Positions 45,894 through 55,356 of a stretch of DNA of 64,000 nucleotides are shown here, piece after piece (position 1 is the stretch's first letter; every line of letters begins with the position of its first letter). The position numbers and the translations under genes are program-made. Origin of the DNA: Nocardia macrotermitis (GTDB lineage Bacteria > Actinomycetota > Actinomycetes > Mycobacteriales > Mycobacteriaceae). Under the pieces are notes generated by a model. It did not search any database and was not told the DNA's origin. It saw only the letters and a list, made by a program, of their open reading frames with translations. The stretch is from positions 372,001-436,000 of the forward strand of contig NZ_WEGK01000001.1 in NCBI RefSeq assembly GCF_009604405.1, given 5' to 3'.

Positions 45894-46085
45894 ATGTCAT
45901 CCACTCCCGAAACGATCTTCGTCATCGCCGCCGCGTTCGGCGCTGCCGCCCTGGTCACCCTGACCGCGCTGTCCCCCGCCCGCACCGACGCCGGGTATGG
46001 TCGGGCGTACCGGGCCGTGCCGAGTCCGGTGCGCGCGGGTCGCGACCCCTACCCCGGCGGGAGAACTTCGGGTGACTTCGAATGA
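45894..46085 (+). CDS. small membrane protein, first gene of an oxidase pair
   Basis: A 63-residue protein with one hydrophobic segment (IFVIAAAFGAAALVTLTAL) and a Gly/Arg-rich tail. ATG 45894 follows GAGAG. It overlaps the start of the exported flavin oxidase by 14 bp, so the two are likely co-translated. A -10-like TACGCT lies at 45821-45826. No family recognised; an anchor or export partner of the oxidase is one idea. Confidence 0.5.
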   Translation: MSSTPETIFVIAAAFGAAALVTLTALSPARTDAGYGRAYRAVPSPVRAGRDPYPGGRTSGDFE

Positions 46086-47499
46086 TCGCGGCCCGGTACG
46101 ACGTCGCGCACTACTGCGCGGTGTCGGCACGCTGACCGTCGCAGCGGCGGTCACGCGCCCGGGTATCGCGGGCGCGGAGACCCCGGACTGGACCGATCTG
46201 CGAAAGCGGTTGCAGGGAAAGCTGTTACTGCCCACCGACGGCGAATACACCTCTGCCAAACAACTTTTCGACCCGCAGTTCGACGGCGACGCACCCGTCG
46301 CGGTGGTCGAGGCCGCGGCCGCGAGCGATCTGGTCGCCGCCGTCGCCTTCGCCCGCGACCACCGCCTGCCGCTGGCCACTCGCGCGGGCGGACACTCGTA
46401 CGTCGGCGCGTCGGCGACCACGGGCGCACTGGTGCTGGATGTTCGCGGGCTGCACGACATCACCGTGACCGACGATCTGGTGACGGTCGGCGCGGGCGTA
46501 CCGATCCGCGCGGTCCTGGCCGAGCTGGACAAGTCCGGCAGATCGCTGCCGGTCGGCTCCTGCCCGACCGTGGGACTGGCCGGCCTCACCCTCGGCGGCG
46601 GCCTCGGCGTCGATTCCCGACGTTACGGATTGACCTGCGACGCACTGGAATCCGCCGAGGTGGTGCTGCCCGGCGGCGGCACCGCGCACACCTCCGCGAC
46701 GCGGTTGCCCGGACTCTTCTGGGCCCTGCGCGGCGGAGGCGGCAGCGCCGGAATCCTCACCTCACTCACCTTCCGCACCCATCCTGCGGTGAGCCGGGAC
46801 ATCGTGCGACTGAGCTTCCCCGCCGACGCGGCCGCCCGGGTCCTCACCGGCTGGGCCCGCTGGATGCCCACCGCCGACCGCGCGGTGTGGTCGAATGTCG
46901 AAATCGGCGCTGTCGCAGGCACTGTCGAATGTTCGGTGATGATCGTCACCCCGGCCGGACAAGGCACCGCCGCCACCGCGAACCTCACCGCCGCGGCCGC
47001 CGCCACCCCGATCTCCGTCACCCACCGCACCCTCGGCCACCTGGCCGTCGCCGACGACATCGCGGGCGGATCGACCACGCCGCGCTCGACCAAGGTCGCC
47101 GGATCCGATGTCGTCCGCGAACTGAACGCGGCGGTGGCGGGCGCCATCGTCGATATCGTCACGGCCCGATCCCGCAGCGGCGCACCGGGTTACGTCCTGC
47201 TCGACCCGCTCGACGGCGCGATCCGGGACACCCGGACCGACGCCACCGCATTCCCCTGGCGCGCGCACGCCGCCTCACTCCAGTGGATCGTGGACGCGCC
47301 CGACTCCCCCGCCGACGCGCGCGCCTGGATCACCGGCGCACACCGCGCACTGGGCGCGGCCTCGGTCGGCGCGTACGCCAACTACGTGGAACCCGGCGTC
47401 CCGGCGGACCGCTACTACGGCGGCAACATCGCCCGCCTGCGCGCCGCCGCCCGCAACCTCGACCCGAATCGCCTGCTGCGCACGGGAATCACCCTCTGA
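46072..47499 (+). CDS. exported FAD-binding oxidoreductase (berberine-bridge-enzyme type)
   Basis: A 475-residue VAO-family oxidase with a twin-arginine-like export signal (VRRRALLRGVGTLTVAAAV, ending near residue 34). The FAD domain shows LATRAGGHSYVGASATTGALVLDV, where the GGH histidine is the usual covalent FAD site, and GSCPTVGLAGLTLGGGLGVDSRRYGLTCD. The C-terminus has the BBE domain (ANYVEPGVPADRYYGGNIARLRA). Such enzymes oxidise sugars or alkaloid-like substrates; the target is open. GTG 46072 follows GGGAGAA. Confidence 0.9.
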   Translation: MTSNDRGPVRRRALLRGVGTLTVAAAVTRPGIAGAETPDWTDLRKRLQGKLLLPTDGEYTSAKQLFDPQFDGDAPVAVVEAAAASDLVAAVAFARDHRLPLATRAGGHSYVGASATTGALVLDVRGLHDITVTDDLVTVGAGVPIRAVLAELDKSGRSLPVGSCPTVGLAGLTLGGGLGVDSRRYGLTCDALESAEVVLPGGGTAHTSATRLPGLFWALRGGGGSAGILTSLTFRTHPAVSRDIVRLSFPADAAARVLTGWARWMPTADRAVWSNVEIGAVAGTVECSVMIVTPAGQGTAATANLTAAAAATPISVTHRTLGHLAVADDIAGGSTTPRSTKVAGSDVVRELNAAVAGAIVDIVTARSRSGAPGYVLLDPLDGAIRDTRTDATAFPWRAHAASLQWIVDAPDSPADARAWITGAHRALGAASVGAYANYVEPGVPADRYYGGNIARLRAAARNLDPNRLLRTGITL

Positions 47500-47576
47500 G
47501 ACGAATCCCGCAGCGCCGCAACCGAACAAGCCACAACCGAATCACTCGCCGACCGGAGAGCACCCCGGCCCGAGGA

Positions 47577-49253
<1,677 letters not shown>

Positions 49254-49322
49254 GAATCGCACTCCTTGTGGCTGGAATCGAGCACTTGGCACTGTATCGA
49301 CCGGCCGAGGGCCCACCCGATG

Positions 49323-49341
49323 TCAGGCAAGCCTAATCTTG
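49323..49341. promoter_or_regulatory. candidate IdeR/DtxR-type iron box
   Basis: The 19 bp starting TCAGGCAAGCCTAA match about 12 of 19 positions of TTAGGTTAGGCTAACCTAA. The left part fits the TTAGG-N4-CCTAA core with one change. An overlapping perfect inverted repeat, GGCAAG-N6-CTTGCC (49326-49343), is the alternative reading. Confidence 0.4.
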
Positions 49342-49350
49342 CCCGGCGCG

Positions 49351-49386
49351 GTACACAGGTTGCACCTTCAACAGGCGCGGTGTACC
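49351..49386. repeat. inverted repeat between fumarase and MarR genes
   Basis: GGTACAC (49351-49357) and GTGTACC (49380-49386) are perfect complements with a 22-nt spacer, upstream of the MarR gene. It could be the MarR operator or a leader hairpin. Confidence 0.4.
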
Positions 49387-49469
49387 TCTCATTGACATGG
49401 GGACAACCGAGGTGGAAGGCAGCGCATGACAAGTCCAGGCTTGACCCGTTACGGACGCGGCACGAGATC

Positions 49470-50021
49470 GTGACCGAAATCCGTTGGCTCGACGAGCTCG
49501 AGTCCCGGGCCTGGCTCGGCTTCGTATTCACCCGCGACCTCATCGCAGCGGCCGTCGGCCGCGATTCGCTGCGGGCCTCGAACCTGACGTACGTGGAGTA
49601 CACCGTGCTGGCCAGACTGGCCGACGCCCCCGACCACCGGCGCAGTTTCGCCGAGCTCGCCGCGGTCCTGGAATGGTCGCAGAGTCGGCTGTCCCACCAG
49701 ATCACCCGGATGGAGAAGCGCGGACTCGTTGCGCGCGAATCGATTCCGGACGACGCGCGCCGCACCGCCGCGGTCCTGACCGGTAAGGGCTCGGAGGTGC
49801 TGACCACCGCCGAACCCGCCTACATCGACAGCGTCCGCCGCCACATGATCGATGTACTGGACCGTGATCAACTAAACGCGCTCGCCGATATCTACGACAC
49901 ATTGCTCACCCACCACCGCCGCCCGGCGCAAGCCCGGATCGCCCTCGATACCCCGCCGGACCAGCTGTCCGGCCGCCTCGCCGAACCGAATTCGCACGAA
50001 CGCGACGGCCACGCGGGCTGA
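49470..50021 (+). CDS. MarR-family regulator
   Basis: A 183-residue winged-helix regulator. Core features are NLTYVEYTVLARLADAPDHRRSFAELAAVLEWSQSRLSHQITRMEKRGLVARES, with the recognition helix SQSRLSHQITRME, and the wing IPDDARRTAAVLTGKG. The start GTG 49470 is the best available although its ribosome site is weak; the frame is open further upstream. It is divergent from fumarase and ends in a terminator. Ligand and targets unknown. Confidence 0.85.
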   Translation: MTEIRWLDELESRAWLGFVFTRDLIAAAVGRDSLRASNLTYVEYTVLARLADAPDHRRSFAELAAVLEWSQSRLSHQITRMEKRGLVARESIPDDARRTAAVLTGKGSEVLTTAEPAYIDSVRRHMIDVLDRDQLNALADIYDTLLTHHRRPAQARIALDTPPDQLSGRLAEPNSHERDGHAG

Positions 50022-50022
50022 T

Positions 50023-50049
50023 CCCCGCAGGCGGGGTGATGTTTGTTTT
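50023..50049 (+). terminator. Rho-independent terminator after marR
   Basis: CCCCG (50023-50027) and CGGGG (50032-50036) form a short stem directly after the stop, followed by the T-rich TGATGTTTGTTTT. The T-run doubles as the -35 region of the next operon. Confidence 0.65.
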
Positions 50050-50065
50050 GGCATTCAACGGGTAT
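50041..50065 (+). promoter_or_regulatory. sigma-B/SigF-type promoter of the rsb operon
   Basis: GTTT (50041-50044) and GGGTAT (50060-50065) are separated by 15 bp, matching the GTTT-N14-17-GGGTA consensus of stress sigma factors SigB/SigF. It lies about 100 bp upstream of rsbR, with nothing else between. Autoregulation of the module by the sigma factor it controls is the natural reading. Confidence 0.7.
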
Positions 50066-50166
50066 CGGGTAAGACTAGGCTCGACAGGGCATGCGATGAG
50101 CAGCCGTGTGCGAGCGAGCCCGACGAAGCAACCGACCTACCCTTAATGAAAGGGGCAGGAGTATTC

Positions 50167-51060
50167 ATGTCCGACGTGTCCATCGACCTGTCGCCGGATT
50201 CGCCGCCAACTGGTCCGGCCGACGATCTGCTCCCCCAGTTGGTCGCGCATCTCCGGCAGAACCGCACCGAGCTGCGTGAGGAATGGGCCCGTCGCATCGG
50301 CGTCGCCGCACTGCTCACGGCGATGACGCCGGAGGAAGTCTTCTCCGAGGCCACCTCGATCTACGACAACTACGTCGAGGCGCTGCAGACCGGTAGCGTC
50401 GAGGCCCTGCAGGCGTACGCCCGGGACCTGTCCGAACGCATCATCCCCAGAGGAGTCGAGACCGAAGAGGTCATCGGCATCGTGCTGCTGCTGCGAGATG
50501 TGCTCGCGCGCAGCCTCTTCGAGAAGTACCAATCGGACTTCGATCTGCTCAAGCGGGTGCTGGACGCCTACGAGCCGGCCGCCAACCGCATCGCCAACAC
50601 CGTGGCCATCTCCTTCGTGCAGGAGCGCGAGCGCGTCATCCGCCAGCAGCAGGAGGCCATCCGCGAGCTGTCCACGCCGGTCCTGCAGGTCCGCGAGCAG
50701 CTGCTGATTCTGCCGATCATCGGCGTGCTGGACAGCCAGCGCGCCCGCCAGCTCACCGAGCAGCTGCTGCGCGCGATCCGCGCCAACCGCGCCAAGGTGG
50801 TCGTCATCGACATCACCGGTGTGCCGATGATCGACTCCACGGTCGCCAACCACCTGGTGCAGACGGTCGACGCCTCGGGGCTGATGGGCGCGAGCGTCAT
50901 CCTCACCGGTCTGTCCTCGGAGATCGCCCTGGCCCTGGTCACCATCGGCCTGGACCTGACCAAGATGAACGCGGTCGGCGATCTGCAGGGTGGGATCGAG
51001 ACGGCGGAGCGGCTGCTCGGCTACGAGATCTCCCGCCTGACCGATCGCGACGGAAGGTAA
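50167..51060 (+). CDS. rsbR: RsbR-type stressosome sensor with STAS domain
   Basis: A 297-residue protein: an N-terminal RsbRD-like helical sensor domain (about residues 18-170, LRQNRTELREEWARRIGVAALLTAMTPEE), a linker, and a C-terminal STAS domain (TPVLQVREQLLILPIIGVLDSQRARQL, then KVVVIDITGVPMIDSTVANHLVQ). The Ser/Thr after the Asp in MIDST is the expected phosphorylation site for RsbT. With RsbS it should form the stressosome core. ATG 50167 follows GGAG; an upstream ATG at 50146 is less likely. Confidence 0.9.
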   Translation: MSDVSIDLSPDSPPTGPADDLLPQLVAHLRQNRTELREEWARRIGVAALLTAMTPEEVFSEATSIYDNYVEALQTGSVEALQAYARDLSERIIPRGVETEEVIGIVLLLRDVLARSLFEKYQSDFDLLKRVLDAYEPAANRIANTVAISFVQERERVIRQQQEAIRELSTPVLQVREQLLILPIIGVLDSQRARQLTEQLLRAIRANRAKVVVIDITGVPMIDSTVANHLVQTVDASGLMGASVILTGLSSEIALALVTIGLDLTKMNAVGDLQGGIETAERLLGYEISRLTDRDGR

Positions 51061-51074
51061 CCCGGGGCGGGGAT

Positions 51075-51464
51075 ATGCCGGTACCCATACTGAAACAGGG
51101 CACCTACCTGATCGCGTCGGTGCAGTCGGCCCTCACGGACGCCGACACCGAGCGCCTGCAGGACGACCTGATGACGTACGTCAGCAGATATCGCGCCCAG
51201 GGCATCATCGTCGACGTCACCGCGATCGACGTGATGGATTCCTTCGCGGCGCGCTCACTGCGTACCATCGCCCATATGACCAAGCTGCGGGGTGCGGAGA
51301 CGGTCATCGTCGGATTGCAGCCCGAAGTCGCGTTCGCGATGGTCCAGCTCGGCCTCACCTTCGAGGACATGCACACCGCCCTCGACCTGGAAGAGGGGCT
51401 GTCCTGGCTGAACGCCAAGCTGCATCCCCGCAACCAACGAGATGGTCGTGACCGTGGTCGGTGA
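51075..51464 (+). CDS. rsbS: RsbS anti-sigma-pathway antagonist (STAS)
   Basis: A 129-residue single STAS protein. It starts PVPILKQGTYLIASVQSALTDADTERLQDDL, the usual RsbS opening, and contains VDVTAIDVMDSFAARSLRTIA with the phosphorylatable serine (DSF). It sequesters RsbT until stress. It follows rsbR by 14 bp and overlaps rsbT by 23 bp. The Arg/Asp-rich tail is not conserved. Confidence 0.92.
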   Translation: MPVPILKQGTYLIASVQSALTDADTERLQDDLMTYVSRYRAQGIIVDVTAIDVMDSFAARSLRTIAHMTKLRGAETVIVGLQPEVAFAMVQLGLTFEDMHTALDLEEGLSWLNAKLHPRNQRDGRDRGR

Positions 51465-51867
51465 CAGTGTGGTGATCGCGGTCAAGATGTCCAGCGACAT
51501 CGTCACCGCACGTCAGGCCGGGCGGGAACTGGCAGCGCAGCTGGGCTTCTCCCTGACCGACATCACCATGATCTCCACGGCAATCTCGGAGATCGCACGC
51601 AATATCACCAGCTACGCCGGCACCGGTGAGGTCCGCGTGGCTGTGGAGGACCGGGACGGGCGGCGGGCTCTCGTGGTCCAGGCGCAGGATCAGGGGCCGG
51701 GCATCCTGGACATCCCGCGTGCGCTGGAGGACGGCTATTCGACCGGACGTGGTCTGGGACTCGGGCTTCCGGGTGCGCGCAGGCTGATGGACCAACTCAT
51801 CATCGACTCCGGCCCCGGGCAGGGCACGCTGGTGGAGATGTGGAAGTGGGTACCTCCGCGTGCATGA
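51442..51867 (+). CDS. rsbT: RsbT switch kinase
   Basis: A 141-residue GHKL-type serine kinase. The ATP site is readable: N-box EIARNITSYAG, G1 box DQGPGI and G2 box STGRGLGLGLPGARRLMD. It phosphorylates RsbR and RsbS, is released and then activates an RsbU-type phosphatase, which here is encoded two genes downstream. ATG 51442 overlaps rsbS; its own stop overlaps the next start. Confidence 0.93.
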   Translation: MVVTVVGDSVVIAVKMSSDIVTARQAGRELAAQLGFSLTDITMISTAISEIARNITSYAGTGEVRVAVEDRDGRRALVVQAQDQGPGILDIPRALEDGYSTGRGLGLGLPGARRLMDQLIIDSGPGQGTLVEMWKWVPPRA

Positions 51868-52483
51868 GGACGGACTGATCGGCACCGTCGAATGGGCCGC
51901 GGCCGGACGTGCACTGCCCGGTCAACGCGTGTCCGGGGACCGGGTCGTGGTCCTGGACGCGGGCGGTGACTCGGTGCTGTTCGCGGTGGTCGACGGGCTC
52001 GGGCACGGTCCCGCGGCCGCCGAAGCCGCCGATCGCGCCGCCCAGGTGCTCTCGGACAACCGGGCCGAACCCCTCGACGTGCTGGCGCTGCTGTGTCATC
52101 GCGCGCTGGCCGAAACCCGTGGCGCGGCACTGACTCTCGCGTTGTTCGACTCCGGCGACCGGGTGCACTGGCTGGGCGTGGGCAATGTCGAATCGCGGAT
52201 CGTCGCGGCGGCCCCGGGTAAACCGGCGGTGCGCGCGGCGGCGCTGCTCACCGCGGGCATCGTCGGCTATCGGCTGCCGCAGAACCTCCAGACCCAGACG
52301 GTGCCGGTGCGGGTCGGAGATCTGCTGCTGATGGCGACCGACGGGATCGTCGCCGATTTCGCGGACACCATCGATCTGGCCCGGCCGACCTCCGAGATCA
52401 CCGCGGACATCCTCGCGGACCATTCCAAGAACACCGACGACGCACTCGTGCTGGCCGCGCGTCATCGCGGACCCACGACATGA
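51860..52483 (+). CDS. RsbX-like PP2C phosphatase
   Basis: A 207-residue PP2C/SpoIIE-type phosphatase. Metal-binding motifs are VVDGLGHGPAAAEAADRA, LLMATDGIVADF and NTDDALVL. In Bacillus RsbX resets the stressosome by dephosphorylating RsbR and RsbS; the position after rsbT supports that role. GTG 51860 overlaps the rsbT stop, and its stop overlaps the next start by 4 bp. Confidence 0.87.
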   Translation: MHEDGLIGTVEWAAAGRALPGQRVSGDRVVVLDAGGDSVLFAVVDGLGHGPAAAEAADRAAQVLSDNRAEPLDVLALLCHRALAETRGAALTLALFDSGDRVHWLGVGNVESRIVAAAPGKPAVRAAALLTAGIVGYRLPQNLQTQTVPVRVGDLLLMATDGIVADFADTIDLARPTSEITADILADHSKNTDDALVLAARHRGPTT

Positions 52484-54744
52484 CCACCGTACTGGCGGCG
52501 TTCCGCGAGGCGTACACGAATGCGCTACGCCTGCACCTGGATTCGCCGACCCAGTACACCCTGGCCGAGGGATACGAACTCGGCCGCCGCGCGCTCGTCG
52601 AGGGCGTGAGCATCCTGGATCTCACCGAGCACCACTTCCGGCTGCTGGGCCGCTGGAACCTGCTGGCCCCACCGCCCGCGGCCGCGGCGCCGCAGGACGA
52701 CGAACATCCCGGCGGCCCCGACGCCGGGGACACCGCGCTGGAATTCCTGCTGCAAACCCTCGCCGCACTCGATGTGGCCACCCGCGGCTTCCTGGACAGC
52801 ACCCGGTCCTACGAATTGCAGCGCTTGCGCGCCGAGGACCTCGAGGGCCGCGACACCTTCCGCACCGCGCTGGTGGAATCGTTGCAGGACGGCTTCTTCG
52901 TCGCCGATTCGCACGGCACCCTCACCGAGGTCAACTCCGCGTTCGGGGCGTTGACCGGGTACGGACCCGAGACCGTGCCCTATCCGCTGCCGCATCCGTG
53001 GGCGATCGCCGAGGAGACGCGCTATCCCGATCTGGGCACCGAGGCCGCGCGGTTCGTGATGCCGGTTCGTCATCGGGACGGGCGGCGGCTGTGGCTGGCG
53101 GTCAGCACCTCCTCGCTGATCCGGCCCGAGGACGATGAGCGGATCTTCGTCGGAACCATTCGCGACGTCACCGCCGAACATGACGCCCAGGCTCGTGACC
53201 AGGCGGTTTCCCGGTTGGCGACCGCCGTCGCGGCGTGCACCAGCGTGGTGGAGGTACTGACCGTCGGGCTCGACGAGCTGCGCCTGGCGGTCGGCGCGGA
53301 GACCGCGGTGGTCTCGATGTGGCCGAACCGCCAGACCGGGCCGGAGATGTACGTCTCGGGTGAGGACGCGGTGCAGTCGCGTCAGGTGCTCGACGCGCGC
53401 GCCCGCGCGCTGCTGGACCGCGCCTGGCTGCGCCCCGGCCGCACGATGTTCGCCATCCCCGAGGGCGCGGCCAGTTCCGAGGGCATCGTCGCGCCGCTGG
53501 GCGAGACCGGCGATGCCGCGCTGTGGCTGCGTTTCGCCGCGCCCCGCGCGATCAGTCCGGGCGACTGGGCGCTGTTCTCGCTACTGGTCGGTCAGCTCAG
53601 CCTGGCCGTCCAACGCGCGCGCAACTTCGACGCCGCCCGTTCCACCTCGCTGACGTTGCAGCGCGCGATGCTCGGCCCGATCGAGTTGCCGCCGCGCTTC
53701 TCGGTGCACTACGAACCCGCGCTGCCCCCGCTCGAGATCGGCGGCGACTGGTACGACGTGGTACAACTCGCCGACGGCACGATCGGGCTGGTGGTCGGCG
53801 ACTGCGTCGGCCGTGGTCTGTCCGCGGCCGTGGTGATGGGCCAATTGCGTACCGCCGCAAGGGCTCTGCTGCTGCGCGGGGCCGGTCCGGCACAGCTGCT
53901 CGCCGAGTTGGACACCGTCGCCGCACGGATCCCGGGCGCGATGTGCACGACCGTGTGCGCAGCCATCCTGGATCCCGAACGCGGCACCTTCCGATACTCC
54001 AACGCCGGGCACATGCCCCCGGTGCTGGCCGCGCCCGCGACCAAGGGCCGCCTGCTCGAGGGCGGGCGCGCGGTACCGCTGGCCACCTTCGACACCCCGC
54101 AGCGTCCCGAAGCGACCACCACCCTGGAACCGGGTTCTACCCTGGTGCTGTTCACCGACGGCCTGGTCGAGCAGCGCGGCATCGATATCGATATCCGATT
54201 CGACGAACTCGCCGACGAGCTGTCCGGCGTGGCCGATATGGCCCCGCGCGTCGTCGCCGACGCGGTGCTGTCCCGGCTGCGCCCCGCGGGCGGCTACGAC
54301 GACGACGTCGCCATGGTCGTCTACCGCCAGCCGCCCCGCGCCCTGCACCTGGACGAACCCGCCGAGGCGAACCGCCTGTCGGGTATGCGCCGCCGCCTCA
54401 CCGCCTGGCTCAGCGCCACGGCCGTGCCCGCCGGCCTGGCCACCGATCTGGTCGCCGCCGCCAACGAGGCGTGCAGCAACTGCATCGAGCACGCGTATCT
54501 CGGCGGCTCCCCCGGCCGGGTGGTGCTGACCGCGGACTGCACGCTGGACCGCGTCACCATCGAGGTCTCCGACGACGGCAGCTGGCGACCGCTGCCGGAG
54601 GATCCCGGATATCGCGGGCGCGGCATCGCCATGATGCACGCGCTCACCGATGAGCTGACGATCGATCACGTCGGCGTGGGCACCCATGTGCGGATGATCG
54701 CCAAACTTCCGGCGGTGTCGTTCTCGGCGGCCAGCCGGATCTGA
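52480..54744 (+). CDS. multidomain RsbU-like phosphatase with PAS, GAF and kinase-like domains
   Basis: A 754-residue regulator. Domains in order: RsbU-N-like helical domain (about 5-60, FREAYTNALRLHLDS and LAEGYELGRRALVEGVSILDL), PAS (about 126-230, ALVESLQDGFFVADSHGTLTEVNSAFGALTG), GAF (about 245-390), SpoIIE/PP2C (about 400-615, IGGDWYDVVQLADG and VVGDCVGRG), and a C-terminal HATPase domain (about 630-745, AANEACSNCIEHAYLGG). RsbT should bind the N-terminus and activate the phosphatase on an RsbV-like protein. The fused HATPase domain could act as an RsbW-like anti-sigma kinase. Confidence 0.9.
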   Translation: MTTVLAAFREAYTNALRLHLDSPTQYTLAEGYELGRRALVEGVSILDLTEHHFRLLGRWNLLAPPPAAAAPQDDEHPGGPDAGDTALEFLLQTLAALDVATRGFLDSTRSYELQRLRAEDLEGRDTFRTALVESLQDGFFVADSHGTLTEVNSAFGALTGYGPETVPYPLPHPWAIAEETRYPDLGTEAARFVMPVRHRDGRRLWLAVSTSSLIRPEDDERIFVGTIRDVTAEHDAQARDQAVSRLATAVAACTSVVEVLTVGLDELRLAVGAETAVVSMWPNRQTGPEMYVSGEDAVQSRQVLDARARALLDRAWLRPGRTMFAIPEGAASSEGIVAPLGETGDAALWLRFAAPRAISPGDWALFSLLVGQLSLAVQRARNFDAARSTSLTLQRAMLGPIELPPRFSVHYEPALPPLEIGGDWYDVVQLADGTIGLVVGDCVGRGLSAAVVMGQLRTAARALLLRGAGPAQLLAELDTVAARIPGAMCTTVCAAILDPERGTFRYSNAGHMPPVLAAPATKGRLLEGGRAVPLATFDTPQRPEATTTLEPGSTLVLFTDGLVEQRGIDIDIRFDELADELSGVADMAPRVVADAVLSRLRPAGGYDDDVAMVVYRQPPRALHLDEPAEANRLSGMRRRLTAWLSATAVPAGLATDLVAAANEACSNCIEHAYLGGSPGRVVLTADCTLDRVTIEVSDDGSWRPLPEDPGYRGRGIAMMHALTDELTIDHVGVGTHVRMIAKLPAVSFSAASRI

Positions 54745-54907
54745 CCGGCCGCACATCCGGACCTGCTGAGCACATTCGGCGGCAGATGTGCCGAAAAATT
54801 CGTAATATCCGGCGTACCTGGGCTTTTCGCGTCCGAAAGTACTACGAAACACCGACAATTCACCGGACGATGCGGCATCCGGCGCGGGTTCGTGGCAGAT
54901 TGTCTAG

Positions 54908-55288
54908 GTGACCAACACTTCCGGAGACGCGCATCCCCTCGCCGACGCGATGACCACATCGGTCTCGGTGCACGACGAAGCGACCGTGCTCACGGTGGCG
55001 GGTGAGGTCGATCTGGCGACCGCCCCCGCGCTGGAGAATGCGATCGAGGCGACCCTGGGTAGCAAACCCCCGGTCGTCATCATCGACCTGACCCAGGTGA
55101 GCTTCCTGGCCTCGGCCGGTATGGCGGCCCTCGTCGGCGCGCACAAGCGAGCCGGGGAGACCACCCGCATCATGGTCGTCGCGGACGGCCCCGCCACCGG
55201 CCGCCAGCTCAAGGTGACCGGCCTGGACAAGGTCTTCGCGATGCACACGACGCTGGACGGCGCGCTCACCGCGCTGCACCAGAACTAG
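54908..55288 (+). CDS. STAS anti-anti-sigma factor (RsbV-like)
   Basis: A 126-residue STAS protein with VAGEVDLATAPALENAIEATLG, VVIIDLTQVSFLASAGMAALVGAHKRAG, where Ser in ASAG is the phosphorylation site, and a final helix. When dephosphorylated it would bind an anti-sigma kinase and free a sigma factor. It is the obvious substrate for the upstream RsbU-like phosphatase. A 163-bp gap suggests it also has its own promoter; GTG 54908 lacks a clear ribosome site. Confidence 0.9.
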   Translation: MTNTSGDAHPLADAMTTSVSVHDEATVLTVAGEVDLATAPALENAIEATLGSKPPVVIIDLTQVSFLASAGMAALVGAHKRAGETTRIMVVADGPATGRQLKVTGLDKVFAMHTTLDGALTALHQN

Positions 55289-55332
55289 CACGGGTTCACC
55301 GCAACGCCGCCCGTCGTCCCGGCAGTCGAGCC

Positions 55333-55356
55333 GAGACGGCGGGTTTCGGCCGTCTC
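55333..55356. terminator. bidirectional hairpin between STAS and LLM genes
   Basis: GAGACGGC (55333-55340) pairs perfectly with GCCGTCTC (55349-55356) around an 8-nt loop containing TTT; it overlaps the stop of the convergent LLM gene. Confidence 0.6.
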
